Source of the DNA: Prorocentrum cordatum
Taxonomy: Eukaryota > Sar > Dinophyceae > Prorocentrales > Prorocentraceae
Length of the DNA: 64,000 nt
Assembly (NCBI GenBank): GCA_963575745.1
Contig: CAUYUJ010014607.1
Coordinates: 220,001 to 284,000, forward strand
Direction: 5' to 3'
The position numbers and the translations under genes were made by a program. Positions 1 through 10,651 of the stretch are shown piece after piece. Below the pieces are notes generated by a model, which was not told where the DNA came from, made no database searches, and was given only the letters and a program-made list of their open reading frames with translations. The stretch's first letter is position 1, and every line of letters starts with the position of its first letter.

Positions 1-162
1 CTAGCGGAGATTGAAAGAATTGGCGAAAGTTCCGGGCCGATTTCGGTAGGCCACCGGGATGCCAGGTTCCCGACTCCGGGAATTCCGGGTACCTGGTGCC
101 GGGTTCCGGGCCGATTTCCGGGGCGGCGGGGATCCCGGGTTCCTGGCTTCCTGGTCGACCTT
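1..162. repeat. GC-rich short direct repeats
   Basis: The motif TTCCGGGCCGATTTC occurs at about 26 and 105, with related GGTTCC/CCGGG words between. It looks like a degenerate minisatellite. I see no coding signal; the frames here run into the neighbouring repeat. Confidence 0.45.
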
Positions 163-358
163 CTTATCGAACGGTCTCACCATCGATCTCATCATCGATC
201 TCACTATCGATCTCACTACAGATCGCAATTTCGATCTCACGGTCGATCTCACTATCGATCTCATTGAGTCGACTCCTTTATCGGTCTCACGATGGACCTT
301 ACAATCGTCCTCACTATCGATTACACTATCGATCTCAATCTCAATCTCTTTATCACTA
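163..358. repeat. Imperfect 12-mer array (ATCGATCTCACT)
   Basis: Repeats of the type ATCGATCTCACT occupy about 200 bases with substitutions. The open frames across it (Ser/Ile-rich on one strand, Arg/Ser-rich on the other) are products of the repeat and not evidence of a gene. Confidence 0.8.
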
Positions 359-423
359 ATTCTCAAACCATCCACTGGTTTGGCTTTCTCGAGTGCAGAA
401 ATAACACTACTAGTACACATAAG

Positions 424-540
424 AGATGATAGTCATCATCATCACCGTCATCACCATCACCATCATCACCATCACCATCATCGCCATCGTCACCGTCATC
501 ACCATCATCACCATCATCATCATGATCACCATCATCATGT
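424..540. repeat. CAT/CAC trinucleotide array
   Basis: A run of CATCAT and CATCAC triplets. All three frames stay open, giving poly-His, poly-Ile/Thr or poly-Met/Val frames, so these frames are not supported as genes. The following stretch to 774 is GC-rich and I recognise nothing in it. Confidence 0.9.
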
Positions 541-774
541 TAAAAACACTGCACCTCTCTTGGACGCCCCCGAGCTGGCGCGGACGCCTCGGGGCGGCGG
601 CGCGGGCCGGTGGTCGGACACGCTCGCCGCTCCCTCCCAGCCGAGTCCGCGTCGGAGCCGTCGTCATCCTCCCACCTTGGGATCTCTGGGACTGCTGCGT
701 GTGGATGTGTCTGCCCGCCCACGCGGCCGGGCTGACGCCCAGGTCCACCACTCCTCGGGGTCCATGGGCCTGGC

Positions 775-893
775 CATCGCTCGGACGTCCATTCCCTGTT
801 TTTTTTGGTTTCGTGCGTGGTTTTTTCACCAAATGATCAAGGATGCTCCTCGATGGTCCTCGCCGAAGGAAAAATGCACACGTCCGAGCGATG
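775..893. mobile_element. IR-1 MITE-like element, copy 1
   Basis: A 119-bp segment with 14-bp perfect terminal inverted repeats CATCGCTCGGACGT and ACGTCCGAGCGATG. The interior holds T-rich runs and GGATGCTCCTCGATGGTCCT. A near-identical segment with the same ends and orientation lies at 61889-62009, so this is a dispersed, non-coding, MITE-like family. No clear target duplication is visible at either copy. An alternative is a structured RNA locus with a terminal stem. Confidence 0.75.
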
Positions 894-1020
894 CCAAGTG
901 GGCACGGCTCCGCAGCGGTGGACAGTCGGACGGTCGGAGGGTCGTCGCCCTCGCTCTGGGTCTGGGCTGGCCGTGCCGCTCCCAATTGGGGTGCGCTGTG
1001 GCGGATGCCCTGGGCGAAGG

Positions 1021-1222
1021 TCGGCGCGGCCAGCCCGGGGGGGAGTGGGAAGCGGCGGGCCTTCTCGGAAGGCTCTGAGTGCCTCGGCCTTCTGAGAAGT
1101 CTTCGGGGCCGTATCCGCAGACGCAGGAAACGGTTCAAAAAAAGCTGGAGGGCTACTGAGAAGCCCCGCCGCCTTCTGGGAAGGCGTTCTCCATCTCACT
1201 TCCCCCCGTCGCTCGCCGCCGA
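1021..1222. mobile_element. IR-2 MITE-like element, copy a
   Basis: About 202 bp bounded by TCGGCGCGGCC and its approximate complement CTCGCCGCCGA. Inside lie a GGGGGGAGTG-type strand (complement CACTTCCCCCC at the right) and repeated hairpins such as GCCTTCTCGGAAGGC and GCCTTCTGGGAAGGC. The same arrangement and length recur at 35464-35663 and 57693-57890. It is non-coding; the frames crossing it are shadows. The stretch 1223-1550 after it holds nothing I recognise. Confidence 0.7.
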
Positions 1223-1550
1223 AGACGGCAGGGGTGTCGCTGCCCCAAGCGAAGGGGGGGGGCCGGCCGGGGGGCCGGGAGTCTCCCTCCCGCGAGACAG
1301 GTTTAGGGCCACCCGCCAGCAGCCGCGCCTGCCTCTCCTCTGCTCGCCCTCTTCCGCCTCGTCGCCCCAGCTATTACTCCATCTCCTGCCCCGACGTTCC
1401 CGTCTCTGCATCCAAAGCACTCCACACGCCCTGTCTTACTCTTTTCCCTCGGCCTTGTGAAGTATGCGCGCAGACGGCTGCAAAGAAGTCGACAAAGCAC
1501 CTCGGGCCCACGGTCGAGCGCAGGAAGCGAACTTTGGCTGCACAATGAGA

Positions 1551-1750
1551 AGACCCTCCTCCTCCTCCTCCCCCATCCGCCTCCTTCTCCTCCTCCTCCT
1601 CCTCCTCCTCCTTCTCCTCCTAGCATCCCTACCCCTCTCTGTCCCCACATCTGTCACCCCCTCTCTCCCTTCCTCCCTCCCTCTGACCGCCTCGCCCTCT
1701 CCTCGCCGTCTCCCTCTCCTGCCTTCACCTCCGTCTCTCCCTCTCTCCTC
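1551..1750. repeat. CTC/CCT pyrimidine tract
   Basis: Starts as a nearly pure CTC array to about 1620, then continues as an impure CCCTCTCT tract. Frames through it give poly-Ser, poly-Leu or poly-Pro, and poly-Arg/Glu/Gly on the other strand. These are repeat artefacts. Confidence 0.85.
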
Positions 1751-1785
1751 GGCCTCGCCGGCGGCGTTCCGTCCTGCGTCGCGGG

Positions 1786-1858
1786 CTGCTGCTTGGGCTC
1801 GGCCTTTGGCTCAGCCTTGGGCTCTGCCTTGGGCTCGGCCCTGGGCTCAACAGCCGGC
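1786..1858. repeat. Short GGGCTC minisatellite
   Basis: About six tandem units related to GCCTTGGGCTCG. Frames read as Ala-Lys-Pro-Glu or Gly-Ser-Ala repeats. The following stretch to 2440 is non-repetitive, somewhat AT-richer and contains no frame I can support as coding. Confidence 0.65.
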
Positions 1859-2440
1859 GACGCGGGCACCGCCACCTGTTGGGCACCGTGAGTGCGTTGG
1901 CAAAAACAGCAATAACAACAATACGATCAATATCACTGACGGCAGACGGCAATCCTTTGTCATCCCTAACATCTGTAGAAACGGTGCTATCCATTGTGGT
2001 ACGGGTATCAATATCAATCTCAACAACGTCGATCGTATCACGTGTAGCTGGAGCAAGGCCACCGGTGGCGATAAACTAAAGCGACAATAGCAGCAACAGC
2101 ACCCGTCGCGATAGCAGTAGTGGCAACACTTATCATGCAAGTACTATTGCTGGCAGTGCCTGAACAAGCAGTAGTGCGGGAAGGAGTCCCTTTAAAAAGC
2201 GCCCGTAGACCAACTTGCCGAGGAACCCCACATAATACCTCGGGAAAGACAGTGATGCAGATTGCCTTGTGGGAACGGCCCAGCCTCCCAAGAAGTACTT
2301 GATTCGGATGGTGCAGCCCATCAGAGCGTGCACTCAGCGGGGTAGAGAGTTTCTGGGGGATGATTCCTCGTGCTCGTCATTGAGATCTCTCCTCAAAGTG
2401 ACCGATCCCATCCGGGTCCCCACAGAAAACAGTACGATGC

Positions 2441-2592
2441 CCAACAACAACTGTTGTCCAAAAACCAACAGCGGCAGCTGTTGGGCAAGCGACTTCCTGT
2501 CTCAGATGGACCACATCAGCGGCGATGCCGACAACAAGCCCTATTCAAAACGGGCAGACACTGCTGTTGGCCGTCGCGCAATGTGGACGCGG
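2441..2592 (+). repeat. Dispersed repeat DR-1, copy 1
   Basis: The core reads CTGTTGTCCAAAAACCAACA, then CTGTTGGGCAAGC, CTCAGATGGACCAC and ATTCAAAACGGGCAGACA. Related copies lie at about 45675-45770, 53063-53125 and 61313-61455, sharing TTGTCCAAAACC and TTCAAAATGGGCAG. No terminal inverted repeat was found, so the family is left unclassified (SINE-like or a decayed transposon end). Confidence 0.6.
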
Positions 2593-2831
2593 CCGCAAGA
2601 AACTCTCGCAAGAAGCCCGACCCTGCAAACCCGCAAGCGCGGGATGCAAAGTGTGGTGGGGGAACCCACAGCACCGACAACGCAGCAGATTATTCAACGG
2701 CCGCGGGAGCGCACCGCACAGCGCGCGGCGCGAGGAAAAACCTCAGGCACCCCCGACGAACAACATGTGCTTCCGTGATGCGCGCCCCAAATGTACTGAG
2801 GGGCAACGATCGGGGAAGACTGGCAAAGGGC

Positions 2832-2945
2832 GATACCTCGCCGATAGATCGGCGATGAGGCCCCGATCGCAAGCCCGCACGTTCCTGGGCGGGGTCAGGC
2901 CATCAGACACCCACGGGCGATCAGGGGCCGATGCGACCCCCTTAA
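2832..2945 (+). repeat. Dispersed repeat DR-2, copy 1
   Basis: The segment has CGATAGATCGGCGATGAGG, CACGTTCCTGGGCGGGG and GGCCGATGCG. A related series (AGATAGATCGGCGACAGATC, ACGTTTTTGGGCGGGG, GGTCGATGCG) lies at 62545-62655. The CGCCGATAGATCGGCGA part can form a hairpin. Function unknown. Confidence 0.5.
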
Positions 2946-3084
2946 CGTCCCACCCCCCCTACCGTTGCCCTGACGCACCCACTGCTTTCGTCCACACTTC
3001 AGTCCTCCCGAATCTGGCGTGGCCTTATGTTGCTCCCATCGTACTTAAGGACCACATCCCAGAAATAAAGTCGAGCACCTGGAA

Positions 3085-3140
3085 AAGTGTCGAAAGAGTG
3101 TCGAAGCGGTGTCGAAACAGTGCCGGACGAGTGTCTCCCG
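3085..3140 (+). repeat. GTGTCGAA short tandem words
   Basis: GTGTCGAAA-type words occur four times within about 50 bp, after a non-repetitive stretch (2946-3084) in which I see nothing else. Low-copy, degenerate. Confidence 0.45.
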
Positions 3141-3295
3141 GGGCCCGACACGCGAAAACCCTCGAGTTTCGGCACTTCCTCTGGTGCTCCAGACTCTTTC
3201 TGGCGGTCAAGGCTAAAGCAGGCTGGAACATCATCGGCGTGGCCTTCGGCGCCTCCTCCAGCAGCACGCCGTGCCCAGCGCCGGGGCGCCAGCCC

Positions 3296-3552
3296 AGGCC
3301 CAGCGCCAGCGCCGCCGCGGCGGCCGCCGCCGCGCCCCGTCCCGCGGCCGAGGGCACCGCGCCGCCCCCGGCTGGGGCCATCGGCGCCGCCTCTCGGGCT
3401 CCAGGGCCGCCGCCGTCGGCGGCGGCGGCGGCGCCGGCGCCGTCGCATCGCGGTTCTCTTGGCCATCTCGGGCCCTCCTCCTCCTGCGCCGGATGCTCTA
3501 CCTCTTTCTCCTCCTCCTCCTCCTCCTCCTCCTCCTCCTCCTCCTCCTCCCT
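3296..3552. repeat. GCC-rich block followed by CTC array
   Basis: A GCCGCC-rich stretch (to about 3445) followed by a CTC array at about 3507-3552. The long Arg/Gly/Glu, Ala/Pro and Ser/Leu frames on both strands come from this composition. I do not support any of the frames between 3000 and 3900 as genes. Confidence 0.8.
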
Positions 3553-4258
3553 CGATCCTCGATCCCCCCGCCAAACCACTCGAATGGCAGTGGGCGCCAG
3601 ACGTCCCAGGTCGCCCTGCCTTCGTGCGGTTTCCTGCGCGCACTCGCGCCGTTCCCCTCGGAGGGGGGGCAGCCGACCTGGCCCAGGCCGCGACGCGCGA
3701 CCTGAGAGTGGCCTCGGGAGGCCTCTGGCGAGTTCCTCGGCGTCGGGGGTCGCTGGGCAGCCAGGAGCTGTCCGGCAGCGTGTGGCCCCAGACCATCGCG
3801 TCGTGAGAAACACATCACGGCGAGGGCGTTTGGCAACGTGCGGCCTCCGAGGCCCCTCATTGGGCTCGAGATTGTACTACTATTCTCATCGATTATGGTA
3901 ACGCGTGGTGGGGCACGTGGGGCGGGGATGCGCTGTGACTGCCAGAGTGTGCACCAGCACCAGCATGTGGGAAGGGGTTTAAGCCCCCCCCTACGTACGA
4001 TCGTTACCGTTACCTGGGGGATTGGCCCGGGGAACGACTGTTACGCGCCCGAGGAACCGGAACAAACGTCAATGAAAACCGCAAGGGTTTGGCCACGTTC
4101 GGCCTCCGAACCCCCTCACTGGGCTGCGGGGTCGTACAAAAGACGGCGGGGCGAACACCCAGTCCCCGGGAAGGGGCAAAGACCTGTGGGGGCTCAAGTC
4201 GTGCACAAATCACGGCGTAGGAGGCCTGGTGTGGTCTGGATGCTGATCCTTGCCGTCT
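3553..4258. other. No gene recognised
   Basis: Non-repetitive GC-rich sequence. Short phrases repeat (GGCCACGTTCGGCCTCCGA and GGCAACGTGCGGCCTCCGA near 4090 and 3832), hinting at an old duplication. Frames on both strands are short and overlap; none shows a recognisable domain. Confidence 0.4.
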
Positions 4259-4261
4259 GGG

Positions 4262-4378
4262 CAAGATCAGTCAGCATCGAATCGGAAAAACCTGACCCAA
4301 TCGGATCGGCCGCGCCAGATCGGGACGCATCGGCACGAAGCTCGAATCGGACCGGATCGGCCGCGCAAAGATGCACAA
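4262..4378. repeat. AATCGGATCGG word cluster
   Basis: CGAATCGGA, CAATCGGATCGGCCGCGC and CGGACCGGATCGGCCGCGC repeat with variation. A related cluster (GAATCGGATCGGGC, TCGGATCGATCCGATC) lies at about 4950-5000. The two clusters bracket IR-3 copy 1. Confidence 0.5.
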
Positions 4379-4387
4379 CGACTCCAT

Positions 4388-4559
4388 TCGGGGATGGACA
4401 GACCCCCCTTTAGTAAAACGTGGTTTAGTGAAAACGACCTGAGGCCCAAACCTGGCGGGCGAAAGCCTGGAAAATGACGGCCACGGCGCCCTCTCGAGAA
4501 CCGAAAACGGACAGTTCACTAATCGACGTGTCACTATTGGGGGTTCTGTCCACCCCCGA
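4388..4559. mobile_element. IR-3 MITE-like element, copy 1
   Basis: About 172 bp. The left end TCGGGGATGGACAGACCCCC pairs with the right end GGGGGTTCTGTCCACCCCCGA. The interior contains AAAACGACCTGAGGCC, AATGACGGCC and CCGAAAACGGACAGTTC followed by AATCGACGTGTCA. Copies 54576-54756 and 58488-58647 share this interior and have their own matching ends. No transposase frame. Confidence 0.75.
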
Positions 4560-4798
4560 TCCATGCAAGTATCGGGCCGCATCGGGTCATCCCCCCCACC
4601 CGTGCGATGTCGTGATCCTTTGCATCCAGGGTCCCTGGCAATCCCGACCCGCTCCCGAGGGCCAGGTTTTCCACCCCGGCAACTCTTTGACTGCCCCGTG
4701 GCCCAGCGAAGGCCCGTTGGAGGTCGGAAGAAGCCAAAGACCTCGCGTCGCGATTTTTCCAAGCGGCGAACACGTCTGAAGGCGCCCTGGCACACACA

Positions 4799-4935
4799 AT
4801 GAAAAGGACCACCCATAGTTTCGCATATCTTCTGGGCTCTTGCCTTCCACACCACTTCCTGTATTTTCCTGCATGTTCTGGAAAATCGACGGTTCATTGT
4901 GTCTGTGTGTGTTTTTCTCTCCTGAATGTCTGCGT
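4799..4935 (+). repeat. Dispersed repeat DR-3, copy 1
   Basis: Words such as GCATATCTTCTGGGCT, CTTGCCTTCCACACCACTTC and TATTTTCCTGCATGTTCT line up with 56320-56455 (CATATTTTCTGGGTTT, CTTCCCCCCCACTTCC). No coding signal. 4560-4798 before it holds nothing I recognise. Confidence 0.5.
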
Positions 4936-5114
4936 CGGAATGTCAGAATCGAATCGGATCGGGCCCGTCGAAACCGGTGTCGGATCGATCCGATCGAGGC
5001 GGGCCCTGCCAGGGTCGAGGCGCCTGCTCGCTGGCCGCGGCAGCCTCGCGGGGCCCCCCGCCCGCGACCGAGAGGCACGTCCTTCGCGGAAGGAAAAGCT
5101 ACCCAAACAGAAAC

Positions 5115-5243
5115 TTGTCCTCCTCCTCTTCCCCTTCTCCTCTCCTCCTCCCCCTCCTCCTCCTCCTCCTCCTCCTCCTCCTCGATCCTGATGCTTAGAT
5201 CCTCCTCCTCCTCCTCCTCCTCCTCTTCCTCCTCCTCCCGCTC
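5115..5243. repeat. CCT/CTC array
   Basis: Two nearly pure CTC stretches separated by a short GATCCTGATGCTTAGATC interruption. Poly-Ser, poly-Pro and poly-Glu frames here are artefacts. Confidence 0.9.
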
Positions 5244-5251
5244 CCCCTCTC

Positions 5252-5375
5252 TGGAGCTCCGCGCAAATTCCTCAGATCGGCCCCCCTCCCTGGCGCGCGG
5301 AGCTCGCCAGGGGCGGCGCTGGAGGCGCCGCCAGGGGATTCCAGCGCCCATCCAAGAAATCCGGGTGGAGCTCCG
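5252..5375. mobile_element. IR-4 MITE-like element, copy 1
   Basis: The left end TGGAGCTCCGCGCAAATTCC pairs with the right end AAGAAATCCGGGTGGAGCTCC. The centre is a GC hairpin (CGCCAGGGGCGGCGCTGGAGGCGCCGCCAGGGG region). The second copy at 50066-50204 has the same ends and a similar central CGCCAGGGG. It could also encode a structured RNA. 5376-5740 after it holds nothing I recognise. Confidence 0.7.
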
Positions 5376-5744
5376 AAAACTGTGTGCTTGTGCAGCTTTC
5401 TTTTGCGATTCCGAGGCGATCTTCCCAGGCCCCGGGGGCAGAATTACCACCCTGACTCTGAGCACCCCCACAGGCGAAGCCCTTCATGAAGCGCATCGAA
5501 TGAAATGAACCAGCCCATTCGGGACCACCGGGCTGCAAGGCGTGGGTCTGCTCCTGGCAGCAGTTCTGGTTCCCAAGTTGGTTATGGATGCTCTCTTTTC
5601 TAGCTACACTGTCGTAGCGGCATAAGACAGTGCGAAGGCCGGGGAACCCGAAAAGCGGCCGCAAACCACCCCCTCTGGGGAGGTCTCAGAAATTCCTTGA
5701 GGAGTCGTGGGGCGCGTAAGGTAAATCAGACTCGTGCATTGCGC

Positions 5745-6640
5745 CGTCTTCGCGCCCCCGAGACAAAAACCCGGTGCAAGTGCGCGCTCCCGAGGCCACA
5801 ACCCGTAGTCGGTTACTGCAGGCTCGCGCTCGCTGAGCCACGCCCCCAGAGTAAATGATGCAAAGTCACGCTCCTGAAGCCACACGCCCTCGTCAATTAC
5901 AGCTAGCTTGTGCTCCGGACGCCAGAGTTCCTTGTAAAGTACTACGCCTTGGCGCTCCCGAGGCCACAATCCCTTTTAAATTACGTCTGGCTCGCGCTCC
6001 CCAAGCTGACATCCAATGTCAATTACTCCACACTCGCGCTCCCGAGGCTACAACTCCTTATACTTCGCGCAAAGTCTGGGTTCCCCGAAGCCACAGCCTC
6101 CTGTCACTCAGTTCGCCTTGCTGCCCCGAGGCCACAATCCGTTGTGCAGTCGTATAGGTTTGCGCATCCCAGGTCGCACGTCCTTGTACATTACGCCAGG
6201 TTCGCGCCCCACGAAGCCAACATCCCGAGGTCATAATCTTTGAGGTGAAGTGCAACAAGCTTGCGCCTTCGAGGCCACTAAGTCTTATACATTGCAACAT
6301 GCTGGCGCTCCCGAGGCAACAATCGTTTGTACATTACACCAGCCTCGCGCCCCTGAAGCCCCAATCCTCAAATTTACGCCAAATTGAACACCCGATGCCA
6401 CAACCTACATTGCATCATATGCGCGGTCCCGAAGTAACACCCCCGCGTAAATTACTACGCTCTGGCTCTCCCGAGGTCGCAATCCATTGTGGTTATTTGG
6501 GCCTCGCGCTCCCCAAGCGACAAGCCGTCGTTCGTGGTGTCAAAGCCAGAACCTATGGAAACTTCGGATAAGCTTGTGTTCCCGAAGCCACCATTCATCC
6601 CAACCCACCGCAATTTCGCGTTCCCGAAAACACGCGCGCC
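5745..6640 (+). repeat. Degenerate ~42-bp tandem array
   Basis: About 21 units of roughly 42 bp, each with a CGCTCCCGAGGCCACAA-like word, then TCC, a TTGTAAATTAC-like AT-rich word and GGCTCG. Units are diverged and vary slightly in length. The periodic frames across it (Ala-Leu-Pro-Arg-Pro-Gln in one frame) contain stops and are not supported as a protein. Confidence 0.8.
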
Positions 6641-7315
6641 ACCGCCCCCGCTCCAGACTCTCCAAAGCACACAGCTAACTAGTTATACATTTCTGCATGG
6701 AAATGTGCGCTCGGGAGGGGGGTCGCCCCCCCCGCCCCTTCGTTGCTTAAACATGTGGTTCTGGACCCGAAGCCCCGACGCCTCGCAACTTGAAGCGGAA
6801 GCGCGTCCCCGAGGCCACCAATCAATCAATGACGCCCTGTCTGCACGACACATCGGCTGCAGAAGTGCCGCCGGTTGGAGGCGCATGACCAGACCGGGCA
6901 AAAAACACGTCACGAACAACTGACGTCCCGCCTGGCGACTGTCTTCCACCTGTGCGGATTACAGCATGCAGCATGGCGGAATTGAGACCAATCGCTGTCC
7001 TGAAAAAGGGGCACGGGGAGGGGAGGGCAGGAGGACGAGGAAAGGAGGGGGTGGGAGGCTGAGGCATTCCAAGCCTTGCAGGTATTAGCTTCTATGCTAT
7101 GCGAAAACTTGGCGCCAAGACGCTGACCTCCATTACCGCGGGCTACACTGTTCCGCCGATAAGAAAATCGTTAGTTCGCTCTCCGGCGAGGCAGGGGCAC
7201 GGGTAGGGATGGGAGGGGCGGGTGGGTGGGGGGGCCGGGCCGAAGGACTGTGAGGACGGAGGGTGTCCCTGTTTGCCAAGAGGACTCGCGCTCTGATCAC
7301 CGAGCCCAAATTCAA
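6641..7315. other. 3' flank of the LINE; purine tracts
   Basis: Contains G-rich purine tracts at 7006-7062 and 7185-7236 with similar wording (GGGGCACGGGGAGGGGAGGG and GGGGCACGGGTAGGGATGGG). These may belong to the 3' region of the minus-strand LINE or be two copies of a short repeat. No frame is supported. Confidence 0.35.
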
Positions 7316-7830
7316 TCAAGGCCGACCTCTTCCCTTCCGGATACGTAAATCCGCTGGCTCGACAGTGCCATGTTTGGAGACTGCGCGGCGGATGTGCGAC
7401 TCTGGCATAGCCGTGGTTCTGCCGAACAGAAGTAGCTGTCCGAAGAATACGAACTGACTCAACATGGGTTCGCATGCTCGGCGCCGTACTTCTGCGTTCG
7501 ACACCCGTGATGTCATCGAGTGCAGACTGCCCGATGTACACCAGATGCACTGTGCCTGAACCACGTCGAGGTTGTCCTGGTCGCGCACTGCAGTATTATC
7601 TTGCGAGTTCGCAAGACGTTCGCATGCCGCCGCGCAAGCTTGAGCTCCTGGAGTGCCGATTCGGTTTCCCCCATCCGTCTTGCAACGGTTGTGCCTGCGC
7701 CTCCGTCGGCGCGCGCCATCTGCTCAGATATACAGCAAATTCGACTGGCTTCCCCACCCTGCTGCCCCGATGTCTGCGTCACGTCTGACTTGCAGATGCA
7801 CGGTTCTCCCCCAATTCGGCCCGAGACCAT
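7316..7830 (-). pseudogene. LINE pol C-terminal tail, fragment
   Basis: Two overlapping minus frames contain ARRMGETESALQELK and RTRKIILQ, then SRVSNAEVRRRACEP, LLLFGRTTAMPES and a terminal IRKGRGRP. This resembles the region after the RT in LINEs, where a 'RVSN..V...' segment precedes a basic R/K-GRP motif. A frame change lies near 7520. Non-functional in this copy. Confidence 0.65.
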
Positions 7831-7884
7831 GCGCGCGAGCTCTTGGCCCGAGATAACTCAAGAAAAAATTGTGCCCTCGGGATT

Positions 7885-8476
7885 CAATCGAACACAATAA
7901 CCGCGTCATCTGCGAAAGTCACATCAAAGCAGACGCTGTCACGCGGCACAAGGCCATGCCGAATTGCCAGACCAGCTCCGACGTCCGCCATGAGAACGGT
8001 CAGCATGATGAAAAACAAGTAGGGGGTGAAAGGGCGTCCGTGCGCAATGCCTGCGGCGATTGCGTGAACTCCAGAAGACCCGCGTCCGTCTGCCAGCTCG
8101 AACGCGCGGTTTGCGTAGATGCTCGCAACCATCCCAGCGCAGGCCTGCGAGATGCCGGAATGCCCAGGGTGCCAGGACCGTCACCGGATCGACCCTGTCA
8201 AAGGCCTCTGACCAATGTCTAAGAACAGTCGACACTTTGTCATCCTTGGTGGCCCACGCCCCCTGGATGGCCCTGCTGCAGGTGGAAGGTCGCGTCCGTG
8301 GAGCGTCTCTGCATCTGGAAGCCATGCTGCGCGTCTCTCAGCTTCTCCTCCACCTCTCCTCTCGCCATGCGGTTCAACGAGAAACTCGCGAGGACTTTGT
8401 AGCTCGCGGAAGGACGGGATATCGGCCGGCAATTGCGCGGCAAGGACTCGTCGCCATTCTTGAATGTGGCTGTCAC
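7885..8476 (-). pseudogene. LINE reverse transcriptase, frameshifted
   Basis: The first frame (8476-8240) has FKNGDESLPRNCRPIS, SYKVLASFSLNRM and AQHGFQMQRRSTDATF, matching the fingers motif NYRPISL, a YKVLA segment and a QxGFR..RST.DA motif. A second frame has WSEAFDRVDP (palm motif A, normally LDW.KAFDRV). A third frame (8132-7884) has a GIAHGRPFTPYLFFIML segment (motif B, normally RQGCPLSP.LF) and TFADDAVIV (motif C, catalytic Asp pair retained). At least two frameshifts separate these motifs. Confidence 0.8.
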
Positions 8477-9499
8477 TCAGCAGTGCTTCCAATGTTTCGG
8501 AATTGACCAGCTGGCCCAGCACGCGTTGCAGAGATTGCGAAGGGACTGGAGAAGGGACTGGTAAGCTTGGTCGCAGTGGCGAGGGCCCTTCAAAATCCTG
8601 GCGGGGCGCCGTTCGGGCCAGCTGCTTGCTCTCCTCCGGCTTCGACAAGACTGCCGCGAACTCCGCCGCGGAGAAATCGTCGAGGCTCAGCCCAGAGGGG
8701 TTGCCTCATTTAAATAGCATCCGCGCGGGAACTCACGGTCGCCGACAGGGCCCCCGCCGCAGGAGCAGCCCGCTGCGCGGTCTCAATATGCGCAGCCATG
8801 GCACCCGCCCGTTTGTCGCTGCCCGCCGGGTTGCCTCCTTCGTCCGGAAGGAGGCGCCGGCACTTCATGTCTCCGCTGCGGATGCGCACCGGATTTCCCC
8901 AGCCGCCTCCTGTGAGCAGTTGATCTGGCGGCCGCTCTCTCCTGTCGTTTGTTGCTGATGTTTAGGCTTGTTGCGCCACTTGCATCGGGCGTGATCTGCC
9001 CGCCGCCGGCATGTTGGCGCCGCTCAATCAGGGCCGGCGCGCGCGGCTGCGCTCGCGGGCGGCCGGGGCGCGCCGCTCTGCACGCAAGACTCGCGCTGGC
9101 GTCCGCGAGCGTGTACTTCTCGATGCGCGCTGCTCTCTTCGGGGCCGACGCCCGCGCCGGGCCGTCGAGAGCTTTCCGCGCGGGGCGCGAACTCTCCCGC
9201 GCGGCGGGCTGCCGCGCTCGGAAATCTCAAAGACGCGGCCAGCCCCCTGGATCTTGGCGGGGCCCGCGGAACATCAGCGCCCAGCTCCGCTGAAACTGAC
9301 GAACGGCGCGACGAGATGCCGATGCCCTTGTCAGAACAGATCGCACGGGCTGCTCCTTGCCATTCGCGGCGCAACGGGGCGCGGTCAGTCTCCGCGAAAT
9401 GTCTGGCGGTCAGCGCAGTCGCCGCCGCTGCCCCCGCGTCGAAACGCGCCGCGCGCTGCGCGGACGGCCTGCCCGACGAAACTTGCCCGATCGCGAGGC

Positions 9500-10130
9500 T
9501 ACGCGCCGAACAGCATTCGAACGACATGCGCCGGTTGCACGATGGTCCAAGACAGGCTCGGCGGTCGCCCCGGGCGAACGGCCCGGCGACCTCCGAATCG
9601 CAGAAGACTGAAGGGCCAGACCGCGCCGCGGAGTCTCCCGAGCCCGAGGAGATCGTGGGCCCACGCCGTTCTGTTTTTTCTGTCAGCACTGAAATCATGA
9701 CACGATACGCGCCCCACTTCAGAATCATGTCCAGAGTGCGGGGCGCAAGCGCGAATGAATGAAGCTGATCCTCCCGGGCCCAGGTTCTGAGACTGGCCAG
9801 CCGGCTGCCGCGCCGAGCGAAGCTCGCGGCAGCGCGCCGCGCCCGCGGTGCCGCGACGACGCCCGCTCCATCGCGCCCCCGCTCGTCTTCCGGGCCCCCT
9901 GGCAGCGCCGCCAGGCACGCCTCGAACGGAGAATATGGCGCCGCGGAGACGCGCGTCTCTTGCAGAGCCACTATTGCGAGCCTCCTTGTTTTCCGCGACG
10001 GAAGCGATCTGCCACAGATGCGCGCGCTCGGCGTCGAGCAGGAGGCCTTCGTCGCCCCGAGTGGCCACTGGGTGATGTCGACGGGGCAGCGTGCCCGCTG
10101 GTCTCTGCGTCGATGCGTCGTGGCCCCCAT
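9500..10130 (-). pseudogene. LINE endonuclease, frameshifted
   Basis: The minus frame starting at 10130 contains LAIVALQETRV at about 9949-9980, the N-terminal signature of LINE AP endonucleases (normally DIVALQETR). It is followed by SPFEACLAALPGG and GRDGAGVV. An overlapping frame carries IRACAPHSGHDSE, resembling the YAPHSG motif of the fold. The motifs lie in different frames. 8650-9500 should be the linker between EN and RT but is too eroded to define. Confidence 0.65.
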
Positions 10131-10651
10131 CCGCGGGGAGCCGCGGATTTACTTCTGCCTTTCTCTGCGCCCTTGGTGCCCCCGTCTGGTTCGGCGAGTC
10201 TGGCGCGCCGTTCGTCGTGGAGCTTGAGCCAGTCCACGTCGGCGGCCAGGCGCTGCCCCCAACGCTCCCCGCAGTCCAAATCAAGCCTGTCCTTGGCGAC
10301 TGCGGCTGCGGGCGCTGTCTCCCCGACGAACCGGGCGGCTTGCGCGCCCGGGCCAGCCCGCGACGCGCGCCCATCGAAACCCCGCTACAAGGGCAAGCTC
10401 TCGGTGCACAAGATCATCGGGCGACGGGCTCTGTCAGGTGATGAGGGGCCCGCTGCTGCCCGCGCGCTTGTCTCCGGCGAGCGCAAAGGCGCGCGTCTTC
10501 GCGACCGCCGCGCCCCTTCTCCTCCGCGGAGCCGAACTTGGCGAACGCGGAGTTGCCGAACTCCCCCCTGTAGCTCGGTCGGGCACAACGCCCCAGCGCG
10601 CGGCGATTGATTCCATGGCCACTTCCCCGCTTCGCGACCTGTCCAAATCTG

